A stretch of 64,000 nucleotides of DNA, taken from contig JAVJRK010000008.1 in NCBI GenBank assembly GCA_040218445.1, positions 35,090 to 99,089 on the forward strand. The letters are read 5' to 3'. Made by a program: the position numbers and the translations under genes. Numbering within the stretch: the stretch's first letter is position 1; every line of letters begins with the position of its first letter. The DNA is from UBA1479 sp040218445. Its GTDB lineage: Bacteria; Pseudomonadota; Alphaproteobacteria; Rhodospirillales; Casp-alpha2. The notes under the pieces were generated by a model that saw nothing but the letters and a program-made list of their open reading frames with translations, was not told the DNA's origin and did not search any database. Shown piece by piece: positions 7,013 to 15,685 of this stretch.

Positions 7013-10000
7013 CAGGGTGCCACCATCATCATGGCGATCCACGACCCCATTTCCGAAGCGTCCATCGCCGCAAGGTCCGTCGGCGCACGTGCTTGGGTTT
7101 GCAGGGTTTCATACGCCACCTGGTTGGCGTTGTCCTTCTCCAGATTCACAGCCCCATAGATGCCGACGACGACGGCTGCGGCGATAATCGCAGCGGGACC
7201 GGCGGCCGCACTCGCACCAATCCCTGCGCCAGCACCCGAGCCTGCAGCCGCTCCGCCCCCGGCAGCCGTGGTGCCGCCTTGAATTAACAAGCCCCCGGTG
7301 GCGGTGGCATTGGCGGAGATAGCGGAAATGGCAATCCCGGTCGCACCGGCACCGGCAATCACCGTGGAGCCAACGGTGCCCGTAAGTATCCCGGCAAGCT
7401 TTGCACTGTAAATCGGATCTTTCGTCACCATTTGATCCGAAATGATGGAGACAACATCGGGAAACGATTTTCGGAACATTCCGCCAAGATTCGATTGACC
7501 TTTGGCGACTATCTTCTCGTATTCCTTCTTCGCGGCTGCCGCCATTTCCTTTTTCTTCACGGAGATGAACTTCGCCAATCCTTGTTTAAACGCGATTTGT
7601 TCGGGCGACAGGACCTCGTCGGGCAGCCCTTTCAAGGAAACCCAGGTAAGCATCGCCTGGGAGATGATCGCCCCCTGAATCGCCTGATCTCCATTGTCCA
7701 ACAAGCCGTCGAATTGGCTGCGCGTGCCGCCTGGATTATCCTTCACCCATGAGGCGAAGGCCCCATCGGCCATGTCGTCGAGGAAACCTTCCGACCCGGT
7801 CGGTGCACGAAACCCGAGGTGATCGTCGGACGGCACACCCGGAATTTCATAGGATCCGATCTGGACATCCTCGAGTTCTGATTCCTTATTCGGGTCATCC
7901 GTGTTGATCACGATGTCTGGGTCAAACTCTTCGCCGTCGGTCAGAATGATCTCGTTGATCTCTTCCAAGGTCTCGGTCTTCTTTTCTTCCTTCTTTGATT
8001 CTTCTTCCTCGTCAGAATCATTTGTGTCGCCGAGAAAATTGAACGTGACCAGTTTCGGCCTCACGGAATTGTTGTTCTTGGCATTCTCCTGGTCCGAGCT
8101 TGAATCCGTGCCAAAAGCGTCCTCCTCCGTGGTGCCGGTGGCGCAGTCAGTTGTGCAGGGCTGATAGAAAACATTGCCGCTGCCGAGCGGGTCGTTGCTG
8201 TAATTGGCCTTGGAACTGGTCGGGCTCAGGTTTCCCTGGTTCAGGCTGCTGGCGTAGATCAGGTAGCGCGGCGCCGTGAGGGTGACCGGATTACTTGCGG
8301 TAAAGGTCCCACCGCTGGCCTCCAAGATGATGTTGCCGCCGGCGGTGATTGAATGGCCATCATTAATGGACAAATCACCGACCGTCCGCAACGTGACCGA
8401 GCCCGTGGTATTGAGCGAACTGGAACGGACGTTCAACCCGCCCGCGCTGTCGAAGATGCTGACGTCGCCGGTCATCTGCGTACCGGACGCGAGCGCAAGC
8501 TGCGTGATCGTGTTGGACGTGTTGTTGGCCGTGAACGAGCCACCAACCCCGAGCGCATGAATTCTCAGAAGCGGGGTGCTGAGCGCTCCCCCGAAGCTGA
8601 CGTTGCCCGCCGTCGCAACGGCAATCTCATTGGCGGTTAAGGCCGCCCCGGCGGCCGTAGTGACGTTTCCGCTCCCCCGGGTCGAACTGTCAGAATCGAA
8701 CAGGTTCAGATTCCCGCCGCTGCTGCTCGTGATGCTGGCATTGATCGTGATGCTGTTATCCGCATCAAAGATCAGGGCGTTGTTGCTTGACCAGTTGATT
8801 GCGCTGGAAACCGTAATATCGCCGGCATCGGCGCCCGCGCCGCCAGCATTGGTCGAAATCTTGACGTCAGCACCGGCCAATGCCGTCTCCACCGTATTCG
8901 TGCTGATCCGGGTCGGTGCATTGCCGTCGCTTTCAAGGGTATTCACGAAGCCACCGGACGCGGTGTTGTTCTGTTCGCCCGCCGCGTCGGTGATTTCGAC
9001 GTTGATCGGATCGAGCAACAGGGTGCCGGTCTTGCCGTTCGCCGCTGTCAAGTCGGCGAAACCTTCATAGACCAGATACTGCTTGCCTGAGACCTCGGCG
9101 AAGGCGCCGTCGCCGCTGTCGCTGCCGCCGCGCCCATCGATGCGTCCAAAAAACCCGGTCGCATTGTCGGCCCAGATGATCGCCCGGCCGCCGTCACCGT
9201 TCGCCGATGTCGCCTTGACCTCGATCACCGTGTCTTCGACCACCAGGACGTTATGAGCATTGGCGATACGTTCCGGATCACTGCCCTGGTACTCGCCGCC
9301 GATCAGCACCTCGCCGCCGTCGCCGTCCGCCTGCATCGCACGTAATGTTCCGGCAACGCTGATATTCCCGCCGTCGGAGGTCAGAATGATTCGGCCTTCG
9401 ACGGTTTCGAACCCGGTCGCGTCAATGGTCCCTTCATTGTTGACGGCAAGTGCGTAGACATTGTTGCCTGCGGCCTTCAATTCGGCCGAGGCCGCCTTGA
9501 TGACCCCTTGCTGGTCGATGCCGGTTTCCGCCGAATCGTCGACTGTTTCCAGACTCGATTGCACGTAAAGCCGGTCGGTACCCTCTGCTTTCAGCAGAAT
9601 ATTCTGGCCGGCACCGAGCATGGTCTTGCCCTCTGGCGTCTCGATCGATCCATGGTTCTCGACCTTGAACCCGATCAACGCGACATCGCCCTGGGCATTC
9701 TTGATCGTTCCGTAATTGACGACGGTGGTAATTGCTTGGCCGGCGAAATTGAGGTCGCCGCCGGACATGAAACCGCTGTCGGGGATGTCCAGGGTCGATC
9801 CGACGAACCCGCCGCGGGTGTCGATGATACCGGACGGTCCGACGAGGATACCGTTGGGATTGATCAGGAAGACCTTGCCGTTCGACGAAAGTGTGCCGTA
9901 GATCGCCGACGGGTTTCCGCCGAGTACACGGTTCAAAACGGCCGCGTTGGCGCCGGGCTGGTTAAAGCGCGTCAGCTCGCCGTTGTTGATGGAAAAGCCG

Positions 10001-10176
10001 GTCCAGTTGATAACGGCGCGCTGCGACACCTGATTAACGGTGACCGTATTGCCGACCTGGTTGATGGTTGCCGTACCGCCAACCACCTGCCCGCCTTGTG
10101 GATTGGCCCAAGCACTGGTGGACGCAAAAAAAACCAAGGTCGCGGCAGCACTTGGCAGCCACTTCGACGGAACCAT
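7012..10176 (-). CDS. TpsA exoprotein with filamentous-haemagglutinin N-terminal (TPS) domain
   Basis: A 1054-residue exported protein. The signal peptide ends at SAWA (about residue 24). Residues 25-270 form the TPS secretion domain, with the diagnostic LINPNGILVGPSG at about 105-117. Residues 270-640 are a right-handed beta-helix-like region with repeated NAT/NGG words. Then comes a very acidic, Lys/Glu/Asp-rich linker (about 690-770), a helical part (about 800-900) and an Ala/Gly-rich, hydrophobic C-terminal stretch (about 925-1010) that resembles membrane-inserting segments. GGGGGAG is four bases before the ATG. Passenger function (adhesin, or toxin through the hydrophobic end) is unknown. 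Confidence 0.85.
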   Translation of the reverse strand: MVPSKWLPSAAATLVFFASTSAWANPQGGQVVGGTATINQVGNTVTVNQVSQRAVINWTGFSINNGELTRFNQPGANAAVLNRVLGGNPSAIYGTLSSNGKVFLINPNGILVGPSGIIDTRGGFVGSTLDIPDSGFMSGGDLNFAGQAITTVVNYGTIKNAQGDVALIGFKVENHGSIETPEGKTMLGAGQNILLKAEGTDRLYVQSSLETVDDSAETGIDQQGVIKAASAELKAAGNNVYALAVNNEGTIDATGFETVEGRIILTSDGGNISVAGTLRAMQADGDGGEVLIGGEYQGSDPERIANAHNVLVVEDTVIEVKATSANGDGGRAIIWADNATGFFGRIDGRGGSDSGDGAFAEVSGKQYLVYEGFADLTAANGKTGTLLLDPINVEITDAAGEQNNTASGGFVNTLESDGNAPTRISTNTVETALAGADVKISTNAGGAGADAGDITVSSAINWSSNNALIFDADNSITINASITSSSGGNLNLFDSDSSTRGSGNVTTAAGAALTANEIAVATAGNVSFGGALSTPLLRIHALGVGGSFTANNTSNTITQLALASGTQMTGDVSIFDSAGGLNVRSSSLNTTGSVTLRTVGDLSINDGHSITAGGNIILEASGGTFTASNPVTLTAPRYLIYASSLNQGNLSPTSSKANYSNDPLGSGNVFYQPCTTDCATGTTEEDAFGTDSSSDQENAKNNNSVRPKLVTFNFLGDTNDSDEEEESKKEEKKTETLEEINEIILTDGEEFDPDIVINTDDPNKESELEDVQIGSYEIPGVPSDDHLGFRAPTGSEGFLDDMADGAFASWVKDNPGGTRSQFDGLLDNGDQAIQGAIISQAMLTWVSLKGLPDEVLSPEQIAFKQGLAKFISVKKKEMAAAAKKEYEKIVAKGQSNLGGMFRKSFPDVVSIISDQMVTKDPIYSAKLAGILTGTVGSTVIAGAGATGIAISAISANATATGGLLIQGGTTAAGGGAAAGSGAGAGIGASAAAGPAAIIAAAVVVGIYGAVNLEKDNANQVAYETLQTQARAPTDLAAMDASEMGSWIAMMMVAP

Positions 10177-10260
10177 TCACTCCCCCTCGTATGGGACCCA
10201 TTGTCAAATCTGGAAAACCTCTTAGGGGGACGGTATCGAAATCAACCGGGGTGGTCATCC

Positions 10261-10274
10261 CTACCACACGGTAG
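10261..10274. promoter_or_regulatory. 14-bp palindrome upstream of tpsA
   Basis: CTACC ACAC GGTAG, five-base perfect arms, in the 151-bp gap between luxR-type gene and tpsA, about 85 bases before the tpsA start. It is of the size bound by a LuxR/NarL-type HTH dimer and could be the operator of the neighbouring regulator. No direct evidence. Confidence 0.35.
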
Positions 10275-10327
10275 AAATGCTGATAAAAAGTGATGGGCGA
10301 GCATGGTCGCGGGATGGCGGTTGCGGG

Positions 10328-11131
10328 TCAGCCGACGGTCGTCGTGGCTTGAAACCACAGCGACATCAATTCCGCTCGGCTGTTGACGTTGAAGGTTTTG
10401 TATATGTCGATGACGTACCCATGGACCGTGCCGGCAGAAAGATTAAGGCGTTCGGCGATGTCCTTTTCGGAAAGGTTCTGCTGCAGCAATTTTAAAATTT
10501 CTTGATATCGCGGCATGATCGGGCGCCCCGCCGGCGGCACCAATCCTCGTTCCAGCATCAACCAGTGGTGGACGCGGGGGAATTCACATAGCGCCTGATA
10601 CAGGTTTTCCCTGTCTTCGCCGCTGAACGGCGGTCCGCCGGGGACGCGATCGATGATCAAGTAACTTTCTGCCTGTTCATGCAGATGATAGACGCCGAGC
10701 ATGCGCTGCCCGATATCGAACCGTTCGTAGAATTTCTTCTTCTCGGGATGGGTTTTGAATTTTTCCCAGTCGATATCATCGATATGAACAACACGTGTCT
10801 TACCGGTTGTATCAAGCGCCACTTCCGTCAGCGCATCGATCCCATGGGTCTTCGCGAACTGCATGTATTCCGCATAGGCAACCTTGCCTGTCTTGTCGCT
10901 TTCAGGCGGATAGATCATCTCGATGACCTTCCAGCCATCCAATAATTCGGCCTTCCAACATTCCTGACCGAACATTCCGGCGTAACCGGCCAGCCATGTC
11001 ACGGAATCCGCGACCACGGCCTCACTGACATACTCTTGGTACAACTCAAGCATCTGAGGCGAATTCCACGCCGATGCGGAGTGAATTTTATTCTTCAGTT
11101 CAAGAAGGTATTGATCACGCTCATCTAGCAT
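10328..11131 (-). CDS. LuxR-family transcriptional regulator
   Basis: A 267-residue protein. The C-terminal 60 residues are a GerE/LuxR-type helix-turn-helix: LSEKDIAERLNLSAGTVHGYVIDIYKTF followed by NVNSRAELM. The N-terminal 190 residues, with no membrane segment and no phospho-acceptor receiver motif, form an unrecognised sensor region rich in aromatic residues. It could be a GAF/PAS-like or autoinducer-binding-like fold, but the canonical residues of LuxR autoinducer domains are not evident. It lies directly upstream of tpsA-tpsB on the same strand, so control of the exoprotein is the obvious inference. The ribosome site is weak. Confidence 0.8.
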   Translation of the reverse strand: MLDERDQYLLELKNKIHSASAWNSPQMLELYQEYVSEAVVADSVTWLAGYAGMFGQECWKAELLDGWKVIEMIYPPESDKTGKVAYAEYMQFAKTHGIDALTEVALDTTGKTRVVHIDDIDWEKFKTHPEKKKFYERFDIGQRMLGVYHLHEQAESYLIIDRVPGGPPFSGEDRENLYQALCEFPRVHHWLMLERGLVPPAGRPIMPRYQEILKLLQQNLSEKDIAERLNLSAGTVHGYVIDIYKTFNVNSRAELMSLWFQATTTVG

Positions 11132-11264
11132 TACTTGTTCTTACTGTTATGTATTCGATTAAGGGGAATACGAAGGCACGCCTTGATAACCATCCGTATG
11201 TCCAGTGCGCAATGCTAAAAATCTGGGCTCGTACAGTGTAATCTGTATCCGGGATGAGTAATCA

Positions 11265-11280
11265 CACCCTGAGTAGGGTG
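11265..11280. promoter_or_regulatory. 16-bp inverted repeat upstream of the LuxR-type gene
   Basis: CACCCT GAGT AGGGTG, six-base perfect arms with a four-base centre, 134 bases before the luxR-type start. It may be an operator; the related but not identical palindrome at 10261-10274 lies in front of tpsA. Confidence 0.3.
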
Positions 11281-11471
11281 ACTAATCTGAGCCCGACGAA
11301 TTAAGACGGCCGTACAACGCCACCGCAAATGTCGGCAATCCACTTTGCCCTGCTATGCGCGATAAGCAAGGTGCCAATTTCGTCTGTGCTTTCACTTTAA
11401 CAGGTCCGTCGTCGAATATTCCCTGCGGGAGATAGCGAACAACCATCTGCCCGTACAGAAACGATGACCAC

Positions 11472-11511
11472 CCGGTTCGCACCTTCGCCCTGCCTGGCCC
11501 ACCACTCCCCT
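11472..11511. repeat. Dispersed repeat, copy 2
   Basis: Matches 5021-5057 in the words CCGGTTCGC, CTGCCT and CACCACTCCCCT with small changes between them. Confidence 0.45.
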
Positions 11512-11568
11512 GTTCATCATCTCAATAGAAGATATGATCGACTGTCCCTTCCGGTGTTACCCGGGCAG

Positions 11569-13083
11569 TCAAGGGGATGTCTGTTTCGATTTTCGCCGTG
11601 ATCGGCTCATCCAAATTCCGAACAGGACGACACCGACAGTAACGATAAGAATGCCGAGCGACATTCCCCGTTCGACGAAAATCAGGGGAGAGCCCCGGGA
11701 AATGATCAAGGTTTGGCGAAGCGTTTCTTCCGCCAATGGACCCAACACCAGGGCCAGAACCGTCGCCGCGGGAGAGAACCCGTAAAGCTTCATGAAAAAG
11801 CCGACCATGCCGGCGGCAAACATCAGCCAGACCTCGACGATACTGCCGTGAACGCTGAACGTTCCCATGGTGCAGACCACGATGACAGCCGGCGCCAGAA
11901 TGCGATAGGGCAGCTTGATGAACAGCACGAACAAGGGAATGGCGAAAATACTGATGGCGAGCAGCGCCATATTGCCCAGATACATGCTGGCGACCAGACC
12001 CCAGGCAAATTCGGGATTCTGCTCCATCAACAGCGGACCCGGCTTCAGGCCCCACATCAACAGCGCAGCAAGCAGAACCGCGGTTGACGCGGACCCCGGA
12101 ATACCCAGCGTCAGCAACGGCACCATGGCGCCGGCGGAGGCCGCGTTGTTGGCGCATTCAGGCGCCACCAGACCGGGCATCGCGCCCTTGCCGAATTTTT
12201 CCGGCGTGCGCGAGGCCGATTTCTCGATCGAATAGGACATCAAAGACGCGACCGTCGCCCCCGCACCCGGCACGACGCCAATGCAAAAACCCAAGATCGA
12301 GCCCCTGACGAAGGCCATTTTCGATTCAACCCAATCACGCAACTCCGGCCAGAACCGGGCTTCATTCTGATACTGAATAATGCCGCCGCTGCCGGCACGG
12401 TGCAGCCCCTGATAAAAGGCGTAAAACAGTTCACCCAGCCCGAACAGGCCGATGGCGATGGGGATAAATTCGATCCCGCCGATCAGTTCGGCCGATCCGA
12501 AGGTGAACCGCTGAATCCCGGTTTCCAGGTCTACGCCGACCGTACCGATGGCGAACCCGATCAGGGCCGAGATCGCGCCATACCGCCAGTTTTCGCCAAT
12601 CAGAACGACCAGCGTCACGATCCCCATCATTACAAGCATGAAGAATTCGGGCGGCCCGAAATTGCGGGTCACCGTGGCGAATACGGCGGCCAGGACCGAG
12701 ATCAGAATGATCCCCACCGTCCCGCCGACGAAGGATGCCGCCGCCTGCATCACCAGCGCCGGCCCGGCGCGCCCCTGTTGGGCCAGCGGAAAGCCGTCGA
12801 ACGTGGAAGCCACCACGGCGGATTCACCCGGCGTATTGAGAAGTATCGACGTAATCGTACCGCCGTACATCGCACCGTAGTAGATGGCCGCGAGCATGAT
12901 GATGGCCCCCGTCGGATCCATTCCGAAGGTAAGCGGCAGAAGAATCGACAGCCCCGCGGCGGGGCCGAAACCGGGAATGATGCCAACGACCATCCCGATC
13001 AAGGAGCCGATCAGAAGATAGACAAGATTGATCGGTGAGACGGCGACGGAGAGACCGAGAAAGAGATTGTCGAAAATTTCCAT
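11569..13083 (-). CDS. tctA: TctA: large permease of a tripartite tricarboxylate transporter
   Basis: A 504-residue membrane protein with about 11 helices. The N-terminal motif GMVVGIIPGFGPAAGLSILLP and YGAMYGGTITSILLNTPGE are TctA signatures, repeated in related form in the second half (GFCIGVVPGAGATVASLMSY; LTLGIPGSASTAVLLAAL), as expected for the two-fold symmetric carrier domain. With TctB and the binding protein TctC it imports carboxylates using an ion gradient. It is the last gene of the tctC-tctB-tctA run on the minus strand. Upstream CoA-activating enzymes suggest that the imported acid is used through CoA thioesters. Confidence 0.9.
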   Translation of the reverse strand: MEIFDNLFLGLSVAVSPINLVYLLIGSLIGMVVGIIPGFGPAAGLSILLPLTFGMDPTGAIIMLAAIYYGAMYGGTITSILLNTPGESAVVASTFDGFPLAQQGRAGPALVMQAAASFVGGTVGIILISVLAAVFATVTRNFGPPEFFMLVMMGIVTLVVLIGENWRYGAISALIGFAIGTVGVDLETGIQRFTFGSAELIGGIEFIPIAIGLFGLGELFYAFYQGLHRAGSGGIIQYQNEARFWPELRDWVESKMAFVRGSILGFCIGVVPGAGATVASLMSYSIEKSASRTPEKFGKGAMPGLVAPECANNAASAGAMVPLLTLGIPGSASTAVLLAALLMWGLKPGPLLMEQNPEFAWGLVASMYLGNMALLAISIFAIPLFVLFIKLPYRILAPAVIVVCTMGTFSVHGSIVEVWLMFAAGMVGFFMKLYGFSPAATVLALVLGPLAEETLRQTLIISRGSPLIFVERGMSLGILIVTVGVVLFGIWMSRSRRKSKQTSP

Positions 13084-13139
13084 AACGAGGACTGCCTGTA
13101 AATATCGGGTATCGGATCAACGCGGGGTTTCTATCCGTC

Positions 13140-13586
13140 CTACAACGGAAGACCCAGCAGGCCGGGCGGCATCGCTGCGTTAAGCGAATACCTGAACAGG
13201 GTGAACAGGCCGATGGGCAACAACAACCCGACCAGCAGATTGGTGACATGCTGCCCCCGGTTGAGCACCGAAAGGGCAAGCAGCATGAAGATGACCATTC
13301 CCGGGAGTGCGCCGAGGAAATAGCTGGCCGCGATCAGCAGGCCGACCATGGCAACGACCGAAAGGGTCACCGGCCAATTTTCGGAAACCGCCTCGTCCCC
13401 GTCTCGCCGCCGGTAGTCCAGCACGAGGTTGTAGAGAACGAAAGCGACCAGCAGAACCGCGATGATCTGCGGGAAGAAACCCGGCCCGATACGGCCGCGG
13501 GCGCTGAGAAATTCCAAATCCGAAAATGCCAATGCCGCGTAGAACACAGACAGCAGCAGCAGAGCGGTCATGAAGGCTATTCGCAT
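13140..13586 (-). CDS. tctB: TctB: small membrane subunit of the TTT transporter
   Basis: A 148-residue protein with four hydrophobic segments and the family pattern of an N-terminal helix, a GRIGPGFFP segment after it, and paired helices at the end. The start at 13586 is preferred because AAGGTGG lies about eight bases upstream and the hydrophobic segment begins at once; a frame from 13646 adds 20 atypical residues. It sits between tctC and tctA, the standard order. Confidence 0.85.
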   Translation of the reverse strand: MRIAFMTALLLLSVFYAALAFSDLEFLSARGRIGPGFFPQIIAVLLVAFVLYNLVLDYRRRDGDEAVSENWPVTLSVVAMVGLLIAASYFLGALPGMVIFMLLALSVLNRGQHVTNLLVGLLLPIGLFTLFRYSLNAAMPPGLLGLPL

Positions 13587-13686
13587 GTGGCAAGCCCACC
13601 TTGAAGTCAATTTGCACGGATAATGATTAAACCAATACAGCCCCATATCGGCAGGGGCGAAGGGAAGTGAATTGACGGATGATGCC

Positions 13687-13719
13687 GGCCGCCCGCGGAC
13701 AAAAGCCCGGCGGGCGGCC
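13687..13719. other. Intercistronic GC-rich stem-loop between tctC and tctB
   Basis: GGCCGCCCGC (13687-13696) pairs perfectly with GCGGGCGGCC (13710-13719), 13-base loop, 17 bases after the tctC stop. There is no U run, so it is more likely a 3' stabiliser or attenuating element that lets the binding protein be made in excess over the membrane subunits. Confidence 0.55.
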
Positions 13720-13735
13720 GATATCTGATGCTCAA

Positions 13736-14719
13736 TTACTTGATCGCACCCTTGGCCTTAAGGATGCGGGCAAACTCATCGTGAGAGTTGGCCAGGAACT
13801 TGCGGAAGTCGTCGCCCCACAGGACCGTTTCCGTCAGCTCATGCTTTTTGACGTATTCGGCCCATTCCGGCTTATCAACCACCTTCTTCATGGTTTCGAT
13901 CCACCAGTCTTGCGCTTCCTTGGGTGCATTCGGCGGCAGCACCACGCCACGCGGCATGGAAATGCCCAGCTCGTAGCCTTTTTCGCCGAATGTCGGAACG
14001 CCCTTCAGGCTGTCGGGGATCTTCTTGCCCGAGAACCCAAGCGCCCGCAAATCGCCGGATTCCAACAGACCGGCAACTTCACCGGGGTTCGCCACCATGG
14101 CGTCGAGCGCACCGGACAACAGGGCCGTCGTGAGTTCACCCTGTTTGTTGAAGGACACATAATCGAATTTAAAGCCGGCTTTTTCGGCCAGCAACGTCGG
14201 CACGATGAAATCGACGTTGACGGCACCAATGCCGCCGATCGCCGGCCCCTTGGCTTTGGCTTCCTTGATGAACTGGTCGAAATCCTTGATTTCGGATTTG
14301 CCGTTCACCAGAAGCAGAAGATCATCTGCCGCAAGCAAGGCAACCGGCGTGAAGGTCGTGGGCGACCAGGGCGTTTTCGCCTTCAGCGGCGTGGTCAGGA
14401 AGCTGCCCGAGGTCGAGGAGATGTGATAGGCGTTTCCTTCCTGATTGTGGAGATAGCCCCAACCGACGGCACCGCTGCCGCCCGGCCGGTTCTGAGCCAC
14501 GATCTCGCCGGGATAGAGTTTGTATTTTTCCAAGATCGAAATGATCGTGCGCGACATGATGTCGTTGCCGCCGCCGGGACCGAACGCAATCGTCCAGTTA
14601 AGCCGCTCGCTCGGATAGCTGTCCGCCTGGGCGGTATCCGACGAAAACGCCGGCACCAACACGGCGCATGACAAGGCCAGAGCCTTAACGGCCATGGCGA
14701 TCTTTTTGTGAAGTCGCAT
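13736..14719 (-). CDS. tctC: TctC/Bug-family periplasmic substrate-binding protein
   Basis: A 327-residue exported protein. The start at 14719 has GGAGG eight bases upstream; the longer frame from 14758 lacks one. The signal peptide ends near AFSSDTAQA. The mature part has the Bug-family pattern: YPSERLNWTIAFGPGGGNDIMSR, NRPGGSGAVGWGYL, and a long second domain with GALDAMVANPGEV. Bug proteins bind one carboxylic or amino acid through two water-mediated carboxylate contacts. It feeds TctAB. The ligand cannot be read from sequence. Confidence 0.88.
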   Translation of the reverse strand: MRLHKKIAMAVKALALSCAVLVPAFSSDTAQADSYPSERLNWTIAFGPGGGNDIMSRTIISILEKYKLYPGEIVAQNRPGGSGAVGWGYLHNQEGNAYHISSTSGSFLTTPLKAKTPWSPTTFTPVALLAADDLLLLVNGKSEIKDFDQFIKEAKAKGPAIGGIGAVNVDFIVPTLLAEKAGFKFDYVSFNKQGELTTALLSGALDAMVANPGEVAGLLESGDLRALGFSGKKIPDSLKGVPTFGEKGYELGISMPRGVVLPPNAPKEAQDWWIETMKKVVDKPEWAEYVKKHELTETVLWGDDFRKFLANSHDEFARILKAKGAIK

Positions 14720-14830
14720 TGAATTTTCCTCCATTACAGGTTTGGCGACCCGCTCCATCTTGAAAATGGATGCGGGCCAGAGACTACGTATTTTCAGGTG
14801 GTAAGATTTATTCGATTCGGTGCCGTCTAC

Positions 14831-15565
14831 TCAGGGAGCCTGCTTCGTTTCGGCCGCATTATTCTTGGAGACCGCAGGCGAATAAGCCCCGTCTTCCGCG
14901 ACCGAATTTTTCCATCGGCGATAGCCAGCAAGCGAATGTTCCTCGCCCAGTCGGCGCGCCAGTTCGGCGTCACCCGCCCTGAAGGCATCGACCAGGCCTG
15001 CGTGTTCCTTGTTTGATTCCCGCATACGTTCGGGTTCGATCAACGACCGCTGACGGACCAAGTGGCTTTCATTGATCAACGAACGGTACGTCTGTTGCGC
15101 CCGGTCATGGGACGCATGGTGAATGGTTATGTCGTGGAATTGCAGGTTCAAACGATAATAAGTCTTCGGATCGTTCGCGGTGATCGCGTCATCCATCTGT
15201 GCGATCAAACCCTCAAGCTCCTTAAGCGCCTGCGCGGAAACGTTCATCGCCAGGCGCGCGCAAATAAACCCGTAGACGACGGCGCGAACATCGTAAACTT
15301 CGGCGGTTTCTTTAGGTGTGATCTCGCGGACGAAAAAGCCCTGGTTCATGCGCGTCGACACCAATTGTGCGCATTCCAGCGCCCGCATGGCCTCGCGAAC
15401 CGGGCCGCGACTGACCCCGAAACGCTGCGCCAAGGCCTGTTCGTTAAGCCGGTCTCCCGCGCGCAGTTCCCCGTCCACGATCATTCGCTCCAGCTCTTTC
15501 TGAACGATCGCAGTCAAAGATTCCGCACGGCGCAGGGCGATGGCGTCTGAGACATCTTCCGTCAT
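14831..15565 (-). CDS. GntR-family regulator, FadR/FCD subfamily
   Basis: A 244-residue protein with an N-terminal winged HTH (about residues 15-82, ALAQRFGVSRGPVREAMRALE) and an FCD effector domain (about 90-220) containing the Asp/His pattern expected of metal-assisted carboxylate binding (DVRAVVYGF, LNLQFHDITIHHASH, KEHAGLVDAFRAGD). FCD regulators usually respond to organic acids. It is divergent from the CoA-transferase gene and upstream of tctCBA on the same strand, and the intergenic region carries palindromic sites, so it probably controls both. Confidence 0.88.
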   Translation of the reverse strand: MTEDVSDAIALRRAESLTAIVQKELERMIVDGELRAGDRLNEQALAQRFGVSRGPVREAMRALECAQLVSTRMNQGFFVREITPKETAEVYDVRAVVYGFICARLAMNVSAQALKELEGLIAQMDDAITANDPKTYYRLNLQFHDITIHHASHDRAQQTYRSLINESHLVRQRSLIEPERMRESNKEHAGLVDAFRAGDAELARRLGEEHSLAGYRRWKNSVAEDGAYSPAVSKNNAAETKQAP

Positions 15566-15594
15566 GGGGGATGATTAGCGCCCATGATCTATCT

Positions 15595-15644
15595 ATTGTC
15601 AATCGTAGATCGAAAAATGTTTTTGATATATTGTTGACAATATA
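15595..15644. promoter_or_regulatory. Paired GntR operator candidates in the divergent promoter region
   Basis: Two related palindromes lie between the gntR-type gene and the CoA-transferase: ATTGTCAAT (15595-15603) and TATATTGTTGACAATATA (15627-15644, eight-base arms with a two-base centre). Both contain the ATTGT/ACAAT half-site; FadR/FCD regulators bind short palindromes of this kind. A TTGACA word at 15634-15639 overlaps the second site, so binding could block a promoter. Confidence 0.55.
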
Positions 15645-15685
15645 CAATTTGAATCACAGTCTCCGAAAAATTCTGGAGCATTGCC

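Larger units (their letters stand above)
11132..11568. other. Spacer between luxR-type gene and tctA
   Basis: No gene is supported; a 66-residue minus-strand frame (11282-11482) has no recognisable features. The stretch contains the hairpin at 11265-11280 and the second copy of the dispersed repeat at 11472-11511. It should hold the promoter of the LuxR-type gene. Confidence 0.5.

Noticed and set aside
11282..11482. A 66-residue minus-strand frame in the spacer before the LuxR-type gene
   Set aside because: No family features, no ribosome site, and part of it lies in a repeat shared with another spacer.
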